The translations under genes were made by a program, and so were the position numbers. A model generated the notes under the pieces. It saw nothing but the letters and a program-made list of their open reading frames with translations. It was not told the DNA's origin and did not search any database. A stretch of DNA of 64,000 bases from the NCBI GenBank assembly GCA_031310005.1, contig CM062381.1:3968001-4032000 (forward strand), written 5' to 3'. This DNA comes from Dactylellina haptotyla (Eukaryota > Ascomycota > Orbiliomycetes > Orbiliales > Orbiliaceae). This document shows, piece by piece, positions 35,836 through 48,300 of this stretch. The number at the start of each line of letters is the position of its first letter. Positions within the stretch are counted from its first letter, which is position 1.

Positions 35836-38800
35836 TCATTCATGGAAATATCTTCCCGCTAAGTCGGCTCCACTATCTTCTAACAATTTGACTGCTGCTT
35901 CCTGTCTGCCATGGGCAGCTAATGATAGCGGTGTTCGACGATCGCGATCTCGTGCCTCAATATCAGCACCATTAGCTATCAATAACTTTATCATACCTCC
36001 ATACCCATAATAGGCGGCCCATCCAAGAGGCGTTCGACTATAGCCTTTGTCCCTTACGTTCACATCCGCCCCTTTATTTATCAGTATTTCCAATAATTCC
36101 TCATGACCATGTTGGGCAGCTAGCAAGATGGCTGTTCGGTCAGATAAATCCTTTTCATCAGGATCGGCGCCCGTTTCTAGTAAATAGTTCAATACTGCCG
36201 CGTGACCATTTTCCACCGCTATGGACAATAACGCTCGATTGTCCTGATATTTTATTCCAAGGTTCGCACCACTCTCAACGAGTAGTCTTACTATAGCCTC
36301 GTAGCCGTATGCTGTGGCTATAAAGAGGGGTGTGCGCCCATCGCAGTCTTTGGCTTCCAAATTGGCACCGTTTTGGATGAGGAGCCTCGCTGACGTTGTT
36401 CTGCCATTCAGAGCGGCCCAGGAAAGTGGTGTTCCGCCCCACTTACCATAACTAACCTCTAGAGCAGCGCCCCTCTGAACAAGGAATTTCGCCATCGCTT
36501 CATCTCCCTGAGTAACAGCAACATAGAGAGCACTACGGCCATCCGCATCTCGAGCCTCAAGGTCCGCGCCATTATCAAGAAGCATTTTCACCACCTCAAA
36601 ATGGTTGTTTCCCGCCGCCCACATGAAAGGTGTTTTCTCATTGAATAACTCTTTATTCTCCAAATTCACCTCGTACTCCAATAGTGTTTTCACAATTTCC
36701 AGGTTTCCAGCCTCGGCAGCAAACGACAGAGCGGTTCGACGATAAAAGGTCTGTTTTGAATCAATATTTGCTCCGGCATTCGCCAGCAGCTTAACAATTG
36801 AATGATGCCCTTTCAGAGCAGCCCAAGATATCGGCACTAGGTTTGGAAGACCGCCTCTAACCTCCAAATCTGCTCCCTTTTCAATCAATAGTTTAGCAGT
36901 TGTTTCGTTGCCGTACATAACAGCAACCAAGAGCGGGGTTTGTTTTTTTGTGTCTCTGATTTCAAGGTCAGGTTCTTGATTGAGCAAGATAATCAATATT
37001 GCATCTAACCCAAAATAAGCTACGAGATGCAAGCCGTTGTCTTGTGTGCTAATGAGGGCCTGGGTGCTCCAATATGCTTCTATAGCTTCCAGATAGCTTA
37101 TAATTGCGATGGGGGTACGCAAAAATCGCAGTATTAAGTTTTCTTGCCGAGTCGAACATTCTCGCGCATGATAACCCCAATTTCTCGCAGCATAATCGTA
37201 TAACGGATTCAGTTGTAACTTGGTTGAGATCCAATTAAGATCCTTACCTGGTGATTGAGGCTTGTTAAAATCGTCGTAGAGTAGGTACGTGAGGCAAATT
37301 TCCGTGATATCATCTTGGGCCCTCTTGAACCAGGTTTCTCCAGTTCTTTTGAAATATTCTTGCGCGGTGTAGTGAATCAATCTTACGACATCGCTGTCTT
37401 CGTCAACGGTCACCAGGCCACAACACGCCCCAACCATAAAGCTCTTCTTTGGAAGATTCTCCAGATCAAGTGCTGATGTATTCTTCTCTACTGCGAGGGC
37501 GTGTTGGAGTTCCAATAGTTTAAGAGGCCTATTAGCGAAAACAATCCAAGAGAGAACCTTGAACGCCCGCTTTCGCGCCGAACTAACTTGACTCTGGATT
37601 CTGTCCATCGTTTCTTCGTATGCAGCATCATAGGCCATTTGTGCATTGGCATAGCCGGCAGGAGCATATTCATTCCTTCCTAAGGCTTCAAATACTTCTT
37701 TTCGACTGGCCATACCAGCTAGTGACTCGAGACGAAGTTTTGCTAGTAGGAACCTTTGCTAAACATTAGCTCTGTACGCTTCTTTGGATGGAATTTGGCC
37801 TTGCATACATCCCATCGACTCCGTTAATTATCCGAGTTATGACATCTGCTCGTAAATCATATTCATCGCCCACAATACCGGGAATACATTGGCATTGATT
37901 CTCCAAGTATTTTCGAAGATCACTGTCACTTGCGCGGATTTCTAAAGTTCTTTCCTTTTCAAATCTTCTCGTGATATCGGGTATGAACCTCGAGGTTGCA
38001 AAGTAGTTTACTCTGGTTGTCGCTTGGAAGGCAAGAATCTGAGTGTAAAGCTTAGAAAAAAGACCATCTTCCAAGCATTCATCAAGGGCATCCATTAATA
38101 TAAAGATTTTAGAATATTCTGCAGCCACTAGTGGTAGGTTCGTGGTGATGTCGCTTAAAGTTGGCCGTGTTCCTTTTGGTTTGTGTTTTCTATGCAGACT
38201 CTGAATTGTCTCTGGGATAGACCTTGAGGGAAGTCGTTGGGTGAGCTGGCGCAAGAGGCTCGCAAAAACATGATGCACATCCTGCTCGGTGCGCCTCTTG
38301 AAGTTAAAAAAGACATAAGCGACTCCTATACTTTCGTCCATTTGAGATAAAGAAGTGAGATAGTCCACAAGAATGGCGGTGGTTATTGTTTTTCCAGATC
38401 CCGGAATGCCAGGCGAGAACAAGGTGCTGTTCGTCGCGAGGAACCATTCATTAAATTCTTTGGAATCTAATATCCACTGACCAGTTCCCTGTTCTTTCAG
38501 TTTGATATAGTCGCTTTGTTGAGATCCATAATCCTTGCCTAACCATTCAAGAATTTCATAATCATGTTTATTTTCTAGCGTTGAACCTAATTTCTCGATT
38601 TTACTTTCGATAGTTATGACTGCGGTTGTTTAGATTAGTAGTTGACACCTAAAACGACTTAGTAGACTGAGTAATGGATAGACCCACGTCTTTGAACGAT
38701 AGGACTTTCTTCATCAACTTCACTAGATTCAAGGTGGTCTAAAAGCTCTCTTGCGAATGCTGCCGCTACTGCCGCTGCGTGTTCTTCCCAGGTGCTATTC

Positions 38801-39738
38801 CAATGTGAATCTGCATAGTTGCAGATGCCTCGGATGACTACACATGGGAAGTTGTCGACTAATCCCGCCGCCTCTGTTTCAATGCATAGAACATTGTTGC
38901 CTAATCCCCTGTAGATTTTGTCACGAACTTTAGTATCTCTAACCACTTGATTTCCAGACGCGATCAGTCCGTAGTGAATCTTTATTCCTCTAGCTTTTCT
39001 TTTGATAATCTTCGACTTATCGCAAAAGCGGCATACCCCATCATTTGCCGCCTTTCCATCTTCGTCTTCGTATTCGCTCTCTCCAAATTCAATATCATTG
39101 CCTTCTTCCGCTATCAATTCTTCAACATGGCGATAGTCCGACCTAAACAAATTGTCCACTAGTTGTTCGGATCTCATATATCTAGCCGCAAGCCTAGGGA
39201 ATCTTTGCTTCAATAAATCCAGATATTTGGGTATTTTGGATCCATTTAGTTCATGGTCTGTCTCAAGTTTTGTTAAAGCAGTGAGGAGTAACGAAGGAGG
39301 ATTATTCAGAGAACCTATCCTCTGGAATTCTCCATCCCCATCTGTCTTGCCCATATCCCACTGAACAACACTAGGAAAGTTGTTAGTTGGAACACTGACA
39401 ACAACATCACCAAGTCGTATCTTCTTCTGCCCATTCGGAATACAACTCCCAATCCCAACCATGAGACCGAATTTGACATTCGGGAAAGTGTTCACCATCA
39501 TGATAGCGACACTAGCAGCTGATACGGAGCCGGTTCTCCCCTTCGGTAAACATGCTATAACAATGTTGTGGTTCCGGATTGATCCTAACGTATAGGAATT
39601 GTCATCCTTGGACCCCCTTGGCTTCGGGAGGGATGGGTGGATTTCGTCGAGCATCGCGGTAGCCGCCGTCTGCTCCTTGGGTAAAGCGCATATCCAGCCC
39701 ACATGGTAGTCATTGTGCGTTCTCGAATGTGTTGTCAT
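35836..39738 (-). CDS. NLR: PNP (nucleoside phosphorylase)-NACHT-ankyrin protein
   Basis: Exons 39738-38688, 38619-37809 and 37753-35836 join in phase to 1259 aa. Residues 1-340 are a PNP/UDP-phosphorylase-type domain of the sort fused to fungal NLRs (YHVGWICALPKEQTAA, then GLMVGIGSCIP, then CIETEAAGLVDNFPCVVIRG). Residues 385-600 are NACHT: the lead-in GTGQWILDSKEFNEW, Walker A GIPGSGKT near 421-428, and Walker B FILMDALDEC near 527. Then comes a winged-helix-like part and twelve ankyrin repeats (about 862-1255). This is the STAND architecture linked to non-self recognition and heterokaryon incompatibility, with the PNP part as the likely effector. The gene looks intact, with no stops or frameshifts. 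Introns are 68 and 55 bases with TACTAA or GCTAATG branch points. Confidence 0.93.
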
Positions 39739-40138
39739 GGCTGTATGTAGATTTTTAGATCTGAAGATCAGATTTGTATACTACATCCAGATTAGACTAG
39801 CTGGATTGATGATAATAATAAAGAAAGACGAAAGCCATTTAACGTGTTTATTAGTAGGGGGAGAAGATAGGACTAGATTAGAGCTCGCAGTGAGCGCGAT
39901 GTACGTATACTCTGTAGCTGGAGTCAGCCCCGCTTTAAATCTGGCGTGCACAATCTTGCTGCATGGTCATGTGATCAATACTACGAGAATATTATTCTTG
40001 ATGCCAATGAAGTCAAAACGAAATATCAAGAGAAAAAATGCGAATTCAGATTCACGCATAACGCCACCTAAAAATAAGAAGCCATTCTAACAAACTCCCG
40101 CAAATGCAAAGCAGGTGGACGGGTCAATTGAGAAAGCC
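39739..40138. other. Intergenic between NLR and bub1
   Basis: 400 bases between the NLR start and the bub1 stop, both on minus. It must carry the NLR promoter. No gene is seen. Confidence 0.65.
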
Positions 40139-43100
40139 CTACTTCCTCTTCTTCATACCCTCTTCAACTTTTCTCAGCCACCCCTTCAACCCCACTCCTC
40201 TCTCGCAGTTCGCTACAATCCATTCCTCCATCTTCTGTCGTATCCTCTTAACACCCTTGGTGATTGGCATCACTCCACCGTTCTCTCCTTCCACAAACAT
40301 ACCAGGGTTCAACAAAACATCGAACATCTCGGTCCAAATCTCGCCCTGCCAATACCGCTTCATCCCACTCACAATCTTGTACTTCTTCGGCCTACCAGGC
40401 GCATTATCCCCGGTTACCGTCGTGGTTTCAATATACTTCCCAAAAAGCATACTGTGCACCACAGCCGCGACACCATAATAGTCGATCTGATAAGTCCACG
40501 GTCGCATCTCCCTCATCTCCGGACAGTCCTGTTTATCCGTTTTCCAATCCGCAATAAACCCAACATCTTTCCTAAAGTTCCTCATATCAACCCCTCTCCC
40601 AAAGTCAATCAAGACAAGTCCCTTCTTATCCCAGCCGCTACCGCCGTGCGGATCGTATGCAGAGCTCCACTCGGCATCATTGCTATTGCTAGCATTGCCG
40701 CCAACGTGTTGTAGCCTTAGCAGACAATTATCCGCCTTGAGATCACCATGGAGTATCCCCTTTTCATGCAATTGCTCGACAGTCCTCAACAGCTCCACTG
40801 TGAAGAACATGACCATGATCTCCTCCATAGTTCCACTCTGCGTATGCATCGCATTATTCGGTGATGCAGTCGCGTTCACAAGATCCAAAATTGTACCCTG
40901 TGCAAAATAGTCCAGCACCAAGAACGCTTCATCTTTGAAAAGGTGGAATTCATGGACATTGACGAGCGATTGTGTTGCCCTGTGGACTCCGAGTCGCATA
41001 TGAGCGAGTCGGGTAATGTAAAACTCCCATGTTGAAACCGGGGTTTCCATCTTGATAGCCTCCAGCTCGCAGCGTTTGCTCGTGCCAATTGTGGCGCTCT
41101 CTGCCGCGTCTTCTTCCTCTTCTCCGTCCTCGGTATCGTACATACCCGCCATATTATTCTCAACGAGATAAACTGGTGCGAAGGCACCCTTGCCGATCTC
41201 TTTGCGGATCGTGTATGAGATTTCACCGTTTTCCAGACCGATAACCGGTTGCGATGGTATAACCTTTGGCGCATCTTTGCCTGTGGCGGTGATAGCTCGA
41301 ATGTATTTTCTTATGCCGTCTGTTCGTTTACTCGGCTGGGAAGAGTTATCATAGAAACCTTTGAAAGTTGTGAGAGGTTGTGGTAGTTTCGATAATATGA
41401 CATCACGAAGCGCAGGGTCCATAGGATTGCATTGCGCATCATTTATCGCCGACCCAGAGTCGTCTTTTTTAGAAGAAGAGGGCGGAGGTTGTTTCTTAGG
41501 CTGTAAGGCGTTATTTGTAGGCTTTTTGACTTCCTTAGCCTTACCCTTCGGCTCGAGATCCTCAAGAGATATCAATGAAGTATCGGTGGGCTTGGAGCGT
41601 TTCTGTTTCTCCAAGGGCTCCTCAGGGACATTCTCTTTCTCATCCATGCCGCCCATTTCAATATCCTTATCTGGAAGAATGTCATGATGCGATACTTCTT
41701 GGATTGGGCTAGCTCGGAAATCGATCAGGGGTTCATCACCGCTAGCTCGCCCAGGCTTAGAAGGTGTGGTGGTGGACTTCCTTCGACCTCGTCCACGAAT
41801 CGTGGATGGTGGCAGTGACTCAGTTTGTTCAACGATAGGCGTCATGAACGGGAGGTGCCGAGATCCGCGCTGATTATAGATTGTATGTGGGTCTTCGTCC
41901 ATGAGTTCTTCCGGCATGATATTCTCACTGTCGATTTGAAGCTGTTCCAGCTCTTCGGTTGGTATGTCTTCGTCATCCTCAGCGTGTTTCTTGCGGAGCA
42001 TATCCACATCAACTGCAGTGAATCCAGTGTCCTCGTCATCCGTGAACGCGCCTTTAAGCATGTCAGGTTGGTCTTCTTCCTCTTCCTCTTCTTTTCCAGC
42101 TACAGAATGGCCCGTCTGGCTGAACATCGTATCGGTTTGCTCTGTTTCATCCTCATCGTCATCTTCCTCCTCATCGGATGAGTCCTGCTTTTTCCCCGAA
42201 GCTGCAAAGTCATCCTGCGCTACAAATGGCTGGTTAAATATACTGTAGATCTCATCGTTAGCGGCGCGGGTGTGCATGGTCATAGTTGGCTCCGTGGAGA
42301 ACTGCATATTCGAAGATTTCTTTAGCTTCTTCGGCTTAGCCTTAGGCGATGATGATAGAGCGACTGCATTTCGGTACAAGTTAGTAAATAAACATCCGTG
42401 AGATCCTTTAGAGGTAAGAAGTTTGAACATACGAGTAACGACAGTGCTCTTAGTAACAAACTTCGCGTTCTCATCTTGAACCACTTCAAGTTCCTTTTCT
42501 ACCACAGCATGTCGGCTTCCAAGCATATCCATCATCATCTCATCTTCCTGTTGGGCCTTCGCTCTATCTCTGTCAAGTTGCTTCTGACGCTGTCGCCTAT
42601 GTTCATCCTCGCGTCGCATTTCACTCCAGTCTACATTGAGCAAGCCGCGAGCTCGAGCTCGAATTTCGTCAAAGTCACATTCGTCCTGTGATTCGCCATG
42701 GGGGTAGACAAGCTCGAACGCAGCAAAAACTCTTTCCGGTCGTCTTGGCTTGCCGGAAGCTGTCAGAGCGGGTTGTTGCTGGGATTGAGCTTGAAGGGCG
42801 CCCTAAACGCGATGATTGAAAAACGACAGTTTAGAAAATGTTATTCCGCTTAGTTACATAATTATTACCTCCAGGGCGACATATCGAACCGAAATAAAAC
42901 ATGACCGAAACGCCGCTGGATGTGATAACAAAGAAACAAACGCTTCAACTCACTGGGTCACGGAAAATTTGCAGCTTCTCCTTCTTTGGCGCTGGCCCGC
43001 CCTCCTGTTTTAGGATTTCTCCAGCCCACGGTCTAGGAGCTTCGACATTTTCTTTCTTTCTGTCCGCCAGTGTAGTGATGCTATCCCAACCCCCACCTCG

Positions 43101-43898
43101 GTCATCCTGCTCTGGTAACGCGGGTGCAGAGGCTCCGGGCCCATCTGAAAACACCATCATCTTGTTCTTTTTCTTCTGGGGAGCTTGACCTTCAGCTCCG
43201 AATCCTGAGGCGCCAGCTTGCGGATCTCTTGGTTCGGCCTCCGCCCGTCGTTCTCCGAGTGCTGCTCTTACTATAGGGACCGCAGGGGAGCTTGGTTCGT
43301 TGGCATCAGGTGGGTTAGCCGCGAGCCTGGCGACAAATTCGTCATACTTTCTTCGTAATCTCTCAACGGGCCGTGCATTTCGCTCGATTCCCATCTCGTA
43401 GATTTCTTCCGCTTGTGTTTTCCTGCCCTGTGCCTCGAGGTATGCAGCAAATTCTTCATAATACAGAGCCAATCTAGCACCGATGCCTTTCCGCGCTAGA
43501 AAGGCAAAGGACTCTCTTGGAGCGTCAGAGAACGTTTGGACCCATGTTATCCAAAGTTTCAAGTACCGTGGGTCGTTTTTGAATTCCGGTGAATCTTCAA
43601 ACTTGTGAGTGGCGCGATAAAGGGTGCGTTCGAGTAGTCTTCCACCACCCGAAGTGTAAGCTTCTTGTATCCATTTTACATAGCGAAGGTACGGGTCTAA
43701 GGGGTCGTCGAGCTCGTCCGCGGTTTTGAGTTCGTTTTCGAAAGCTTCGCGCGCCGCGGCATGTTCGAGATTCTGGGTTTCAGTATCTTCGGACGCGAGA
43801 ATTGACTGAGCTAGAGCGCGAGCTGAGCGACCGCCGGGGAGAGGTATGATGTTTTCTTTCTGCGCCTCGATGGTCGAAAGCTGGACGGGGTCCGCCAT
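40139..43898 (-). CDS. bub1: Combined Mad3/Bub1 spindle-checkpoint kinase
   Basis: Exons 43898-42954, 42802-42433 and 42363-40139 join in phase to 1179 aa. Residues 14-16 are KEN in QKENIIPLPGGRSA, the Mad3/BubR1 KEN1 context. The TPR fold covers about 55-200. A second KEN near 286 is followed by APRPWAGEIL. A GLEBS-like Bub3-binding motif (DECDFDEIRARA) is near 361. A third KEN is near 681 (DEKENVPEE). A C-terminal kinase domain starts near 820 with IGKGAF, EAIKM, HGDLKADN and IDFG, so catalytic residues are all kept. The protein should act at kinetochores and in the mitotic checkpoint complex. The 69-base intron 42364-42432 stays open if retained. One gene with both Mad3 and Bub1 features fits the ancestral MadBub state. 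Confidence 0.93.
42364..42432 (-). other. In-frame 69-base intron of bub1
   Basis: Begins GTATGT, has a TACTAAC-type branch point and ends in TGCAG. It is 23 codons long with no stop, so retention would add 23 residues. Splice signals are near perfect, so it is most likely removed. Confidence 0.8.
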
Positions 43899-45374
43899 TA
43901 TGAGGCAAAGGTGGGGTTAGAGGGGCAATAGTTCTGCGATTGCGAGATCAATGTAGCGCTTCAGATACGGTCGAACCCAGATCGATTAATTGTATGGAAA
44001 GTAACCTGACAGCCAGCAGGGAGTTCGGGGTATCGAGGAAGCTGTCCCTTCGTGATGGACCGCGGAAGTAATCGTCGAAAGGCCTGTCGAGCTAGCTCAT
44101 TCGTCAAGCTCTGCGGCGTCGTGATTGTTGTTGTTGTTGTTGTTGTTGCCGCTGTTTGTCAACAAAGCTATGGCGTTTCAGAAGCAACAGGGGTTGACCT
44201 GTGTTCGCAAGTACTTGATTCAGTATATCTTAGCGTTTATTAACCGTAGTTAATCATTATCGCGAAAGCTGTTACGCTCTACTTACCTTACAGATCCATA
44301 GCTAAAAGCAGATACAAAATAATGAAAATAGTGATAGCAAAATTTGTGTACCAACTGGTTGCCACGACTAACTGAAGAAGCTACTACTATACAATGAAGT
44401 GTCAACACTTCGGTCGAATTGACGCACCTATAGTTAGGATATTTTGTCCATCATCTTGGGCAGGTATTGCAATTATGTCATGAAATGCTCAGAAAAGCTA
44501 TCATGCAGTAGATAGTCAGACGAGAAGAGACCCTCTTGGCTCCAGAAGTGACAATATAAGAAGATGGTATGCTCTTCTCATCTATCGGACGGTACTACAT
44601 ACTCGCGTCGAAGCTAACCCTTATACCACTCCAAAAAAACAAAGTTAATTCAAATTAGGCGGTTGGATAGCTAGAGAAACCATGAGTAGGATACCATAGA
44701 AGAAAGTTTCGGGGGAAACTGCCTCCTCAGTCGGCCATGAAAGCGATGAGGTGTACAGTATGGCACTGACAGCAAGCAGTTGTCGAGTCGTAATCCTGTC
44801 CCTGGCTAAGCAGTCGGGCGGTTTGGGCTGTAGAGCTGAAGGCATCGAACCTCCAAACTCACTCCCAACTTACTCCCTGCCCCACCTTTCTAGGTCATAG
44901 CCAGGTGAGTGAACGCTAAAAAGCGTCGAACCAGCTTCAGAACACAGTGGTTTCGCAGTATCTTCTTTAGAACTTCGAAGCAAAGTCTAGGAAATCCAAT
45001 GAAAATGGAGTCGGTCCTCAGAGAAATCTGGACAAAAAGGGTGATACCAGAATGATAGGTAAACGATTTTTATTTTATTTATATACGGGATTGTGAGTCA
45101 ACTTTACTAGCTGATCCACCGAGTTGAAAAAAGAAAGTCTATTGTAATACCAAACTCTTTGATATTACCCATGAAGCTGAAGCATTGGGAAAAATTTCTA
45201 AACTCTTCTCGTGGTTTTCGATGGTGGAAATTTCTAGAAGCATTTCTGAATAAAACCTTCTTTCGAATGGTGATATGCAAGAAGCACACTTCACTAAATA
45301 TTGAATGTCTTCCCGTAAACCTCTGACACAGGAGATAAAAAATAAACAGATGAAGAATAACAGAGAATACTGAA
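43899..45374. other. Intergenic, no gene seen
   Basis: 1.5 kb between the bub1 start and the end of the WD40 NLR. It contains a GTT-repeat (44125-44148). One small minus frame (44845-44645) has no domain. It holds the bub1 promoter. Confidence 0.55.
44125..44148 (+). repeat. (TTG)n microsatellite
   Basis: A run of GTT/TTG units (about eight), non-coding, upstream of bub1. Confidence 0.8.
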
Positions 45375-48300
45375 CTAATTAGTGTCAAAGAAACCGGTAT
45401 AGCTTTGCATGCTAAAATCGAATTTAATGATTGTCACAGAGCCAGAAGAATAACCAAGGGCAATGGTATTATTGTGCACGGCTAATGCAGTCTGACTTCT
45501 AAATCTATCCGGAATCCAGAGCAGATTTTCTTCACCTCGGGCTAACCACTGCTTGTGAACGCGAACAGACGTGGATAGGTGCTGACTACCTATTGAAGAC
45601 TCCTGTGAACTGGGAATATATTTGTAGAAAAAGGATTCTTGTCCATTACTGATATATCCGCTGCTATCCCAGAATAAGAAGCCTGTGTCTGAACTAGTAG
45701 AAAAGTCATGGCGTACTTCCGCTGTGGTTGTATCCCATAGCTTGATAATTCCATCGTTAGAACTGGATGCGATTGTCTGGCCGTCTGGCGAGAACGCTAC
45801 TGATGTGATCCAATTCTTATGGCCTTTGAGTGTGCGGTGTATTTGCCCTGTTATCGTATTCCATAGCTTAATAGTTCCGTCGATAGAACCAGATGCAATT
45901 ATCTGGCCGTCTGGCGAGAACGCTACTGATGTGACCGAATTCTTATGTCCTTCAAGTTTGTGGCGCACTTGTCTTGTGGTCGTATCCCATAGCTTGATAG
46001 TTGTATCCCATAGCTTGATGGTTCCATCAGTAGAACAGGATGCGATTGTCTGGCCGTCTGATGAGAAAGCTATTGAATTTACCGGATATTCATGCCCTTC
46101 GAGTGTATAGCGCACTTGCCCTGTGGCTGTATCCCATAGCTTGATAGTCCCATCGTCAGAACCGGATGCGATTGTCTGGCCGTCTGGCGAAAACGCTACT
46201 GATCTGACCCAATCCTTATGGCCTTTGAGTGTGCGGTGTATTTGCCCTGTGGTTGTATCCCAAAGCTTGATGGTTCCATCGTTAGAACCAGATGCGATTG
46301 TCTGGCCCTTTGGCGAGAATGCTACTGAGTTGACCGAATATTCATGCCCTTCGAGCGTATAGCGCACTTGCCCTGTGGTTGTATCCCATAGCTTGATAGT
46401 TCCATCGTTAGAACCAGATGCAATCGTTTGACTATCTTGCGAGAATGCTACTGATCTAGCTTGATCCGTATGCCCTTCGAACGTGTGGCGCACTTGCTCT
46501 GTAGTTATATCCCATAGCTTGATAGTTCTGTCGGTAGAACCAGACGCGATTTTTTGATCGTCTGGTGAGAATGCTACTGAATTGACCGAGTTTTCATGCC
46601 CTTCGAGTATGTAGCGCACTTGCCCTGTGGTTGTATCCCATAGCTTGATGGTTCCGTCGTTAGAACCGGATGCGATTTTCTGGCCGTCTGATGAGAAAGC
46701 TACTGATGTGACCGAATTCTCATGCCCTTCGAGCGTGTGGCGCACTTTTCCTGTGGTTTTATCCCACAGCTTGAGAGTTCCGTCATCAGAACCGGATGCG
46801 ATTGTCTGGCCGTCTGGCGAGAACGCTACTGATCTGACTGAACCCTTGTGCCCTTCGAGTGTTTGCAACAGCGCGCTCCAATTCTCTTCGCCCTTGGATT
46901 TCCAAACCCATTCCGCCTTAAACAGTCCTTTGATTATACTTGTCTCTGGTAAGAATATCAGACACGAGGAGTATGTTTGCAAAGGCGCATCGTCAATCAA
47001 CGCCTGATTTTGCAGTATGAATCGTCTTGCATCATGCAAGAACGCACTAAAGCTTTTGCTATTTTCACCCTGAATAGAACTCTGGTCAGCATTGCTTTAG
47101 TAAAAGTGGGGATATCCGGTGGGTTTATACGTCAACTCTATAATGTAGCTCTGCAATCATATGAATGACTTCGAAGATACTACCCAAAAGGCTCATGGTT
47201 TCGAGCCAATGAAGCCAGTATTTCTGAAGAAAGCTGTAAACTTGGCTGCTATCGCCCATGCGTTCACCACTTCTCTTCGAATGTTCCACCCAATAACGGC
47301 ATGCATATTTAAGTGCTGGTGAGATGTGCTTACTAACTGATGCTTCGTCGACGTCAGTACGCACAGCACCATGGGACTTCAAACGGCAAATGTTTTTCTT
47401 GAGGTACTTTGACATGAGGCGGATACAATTGGAACTGATCTCTCCATGCTTTTGTTTTTCGTCGATCCAAAGTTGATGTAACTCGCTCCTCTGCAATTCA
47501 AGGCTGCTAAGAAAATCGCGGAAGGATAAATGGAGAGGCTTAACAAACTGGTTTGGATTCTTCGAGTCCTTTGGGATGATTAAAACAGAATGAAGAGGGG
47601 AGAGTGTGCGGGTTATTGTCTGCGTCTCGATGGAAAGGAGGGCCTGTAGAGAAGGTATCGAGAGAGGTGTGATAGTGTTCACAGCTGTGCCAACGATCTG
47701 TCTAAACCTCGCAGCTACGATTGGATCGATTGGAAGGAATTGAAAATATGTCAAAAACAGCCAAGTTTTCGTTTCATCGATAAAAAGTGTATTCGCTATA
47801 GAGGTTACTAGGAGGATTGTGATCAAATTAACGAATGCACCCGTTTTTTGCCCTAATTTTGCGATGACTAAAACGCCGTGATAATCGACAGCGCGTTTCA
47901 AGATAGGAATATAAACTTTACCCCCGCCTAGGGAGCTATAGCTTAGGCCATTCTCAACAAACTTTAGTCTATCGACAGGGCCCTCGGGGCTTTGGGGGCT
48001 CTCTCGGCTCTCTTCTCTGTTCTGAACGAAGCGGCAAATGGTTGCGGCGACGATAAACAGGGGGGTTGCCGTCTGAGCCAATTTTGTAATACGCTCGTCA
48101 TTTAGCCACTGTGTTGGAAATTCGTATCCCCGTTCCTCCGCGTCCCTTTGTATCATCGACAATTCTAACCGAAGGTAATTGGCTATGTCGTCTTCGATCG
48201 CGGAGGCTGTGTCTAGAACAAAATGTTTAACCTTCTCAATTATCTTTTTGAGTTCTGACCGAGGCGGAATTTCTGGCCTGCTTGTTATAAACACTCGCAG

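Noticed and set aside
42364-42432. 23 extra residues in the bub1 middle region as real coding sequence
   Set aside because: GTATGT donor, TACTAAC branch and GCAG acceptor in the right order argue for an intron despite the open frame.
44645-44845. 66-codon minus-strand frame between bub1 and the WD40 NLR
   Set aside because: No domain, no conserved context and no splice partners.
45685-47007. Plus-strand frames of 79-141 codons across the WD40 array
   Set aside because: Repetitive antisense shadows of the WD40 repeats.
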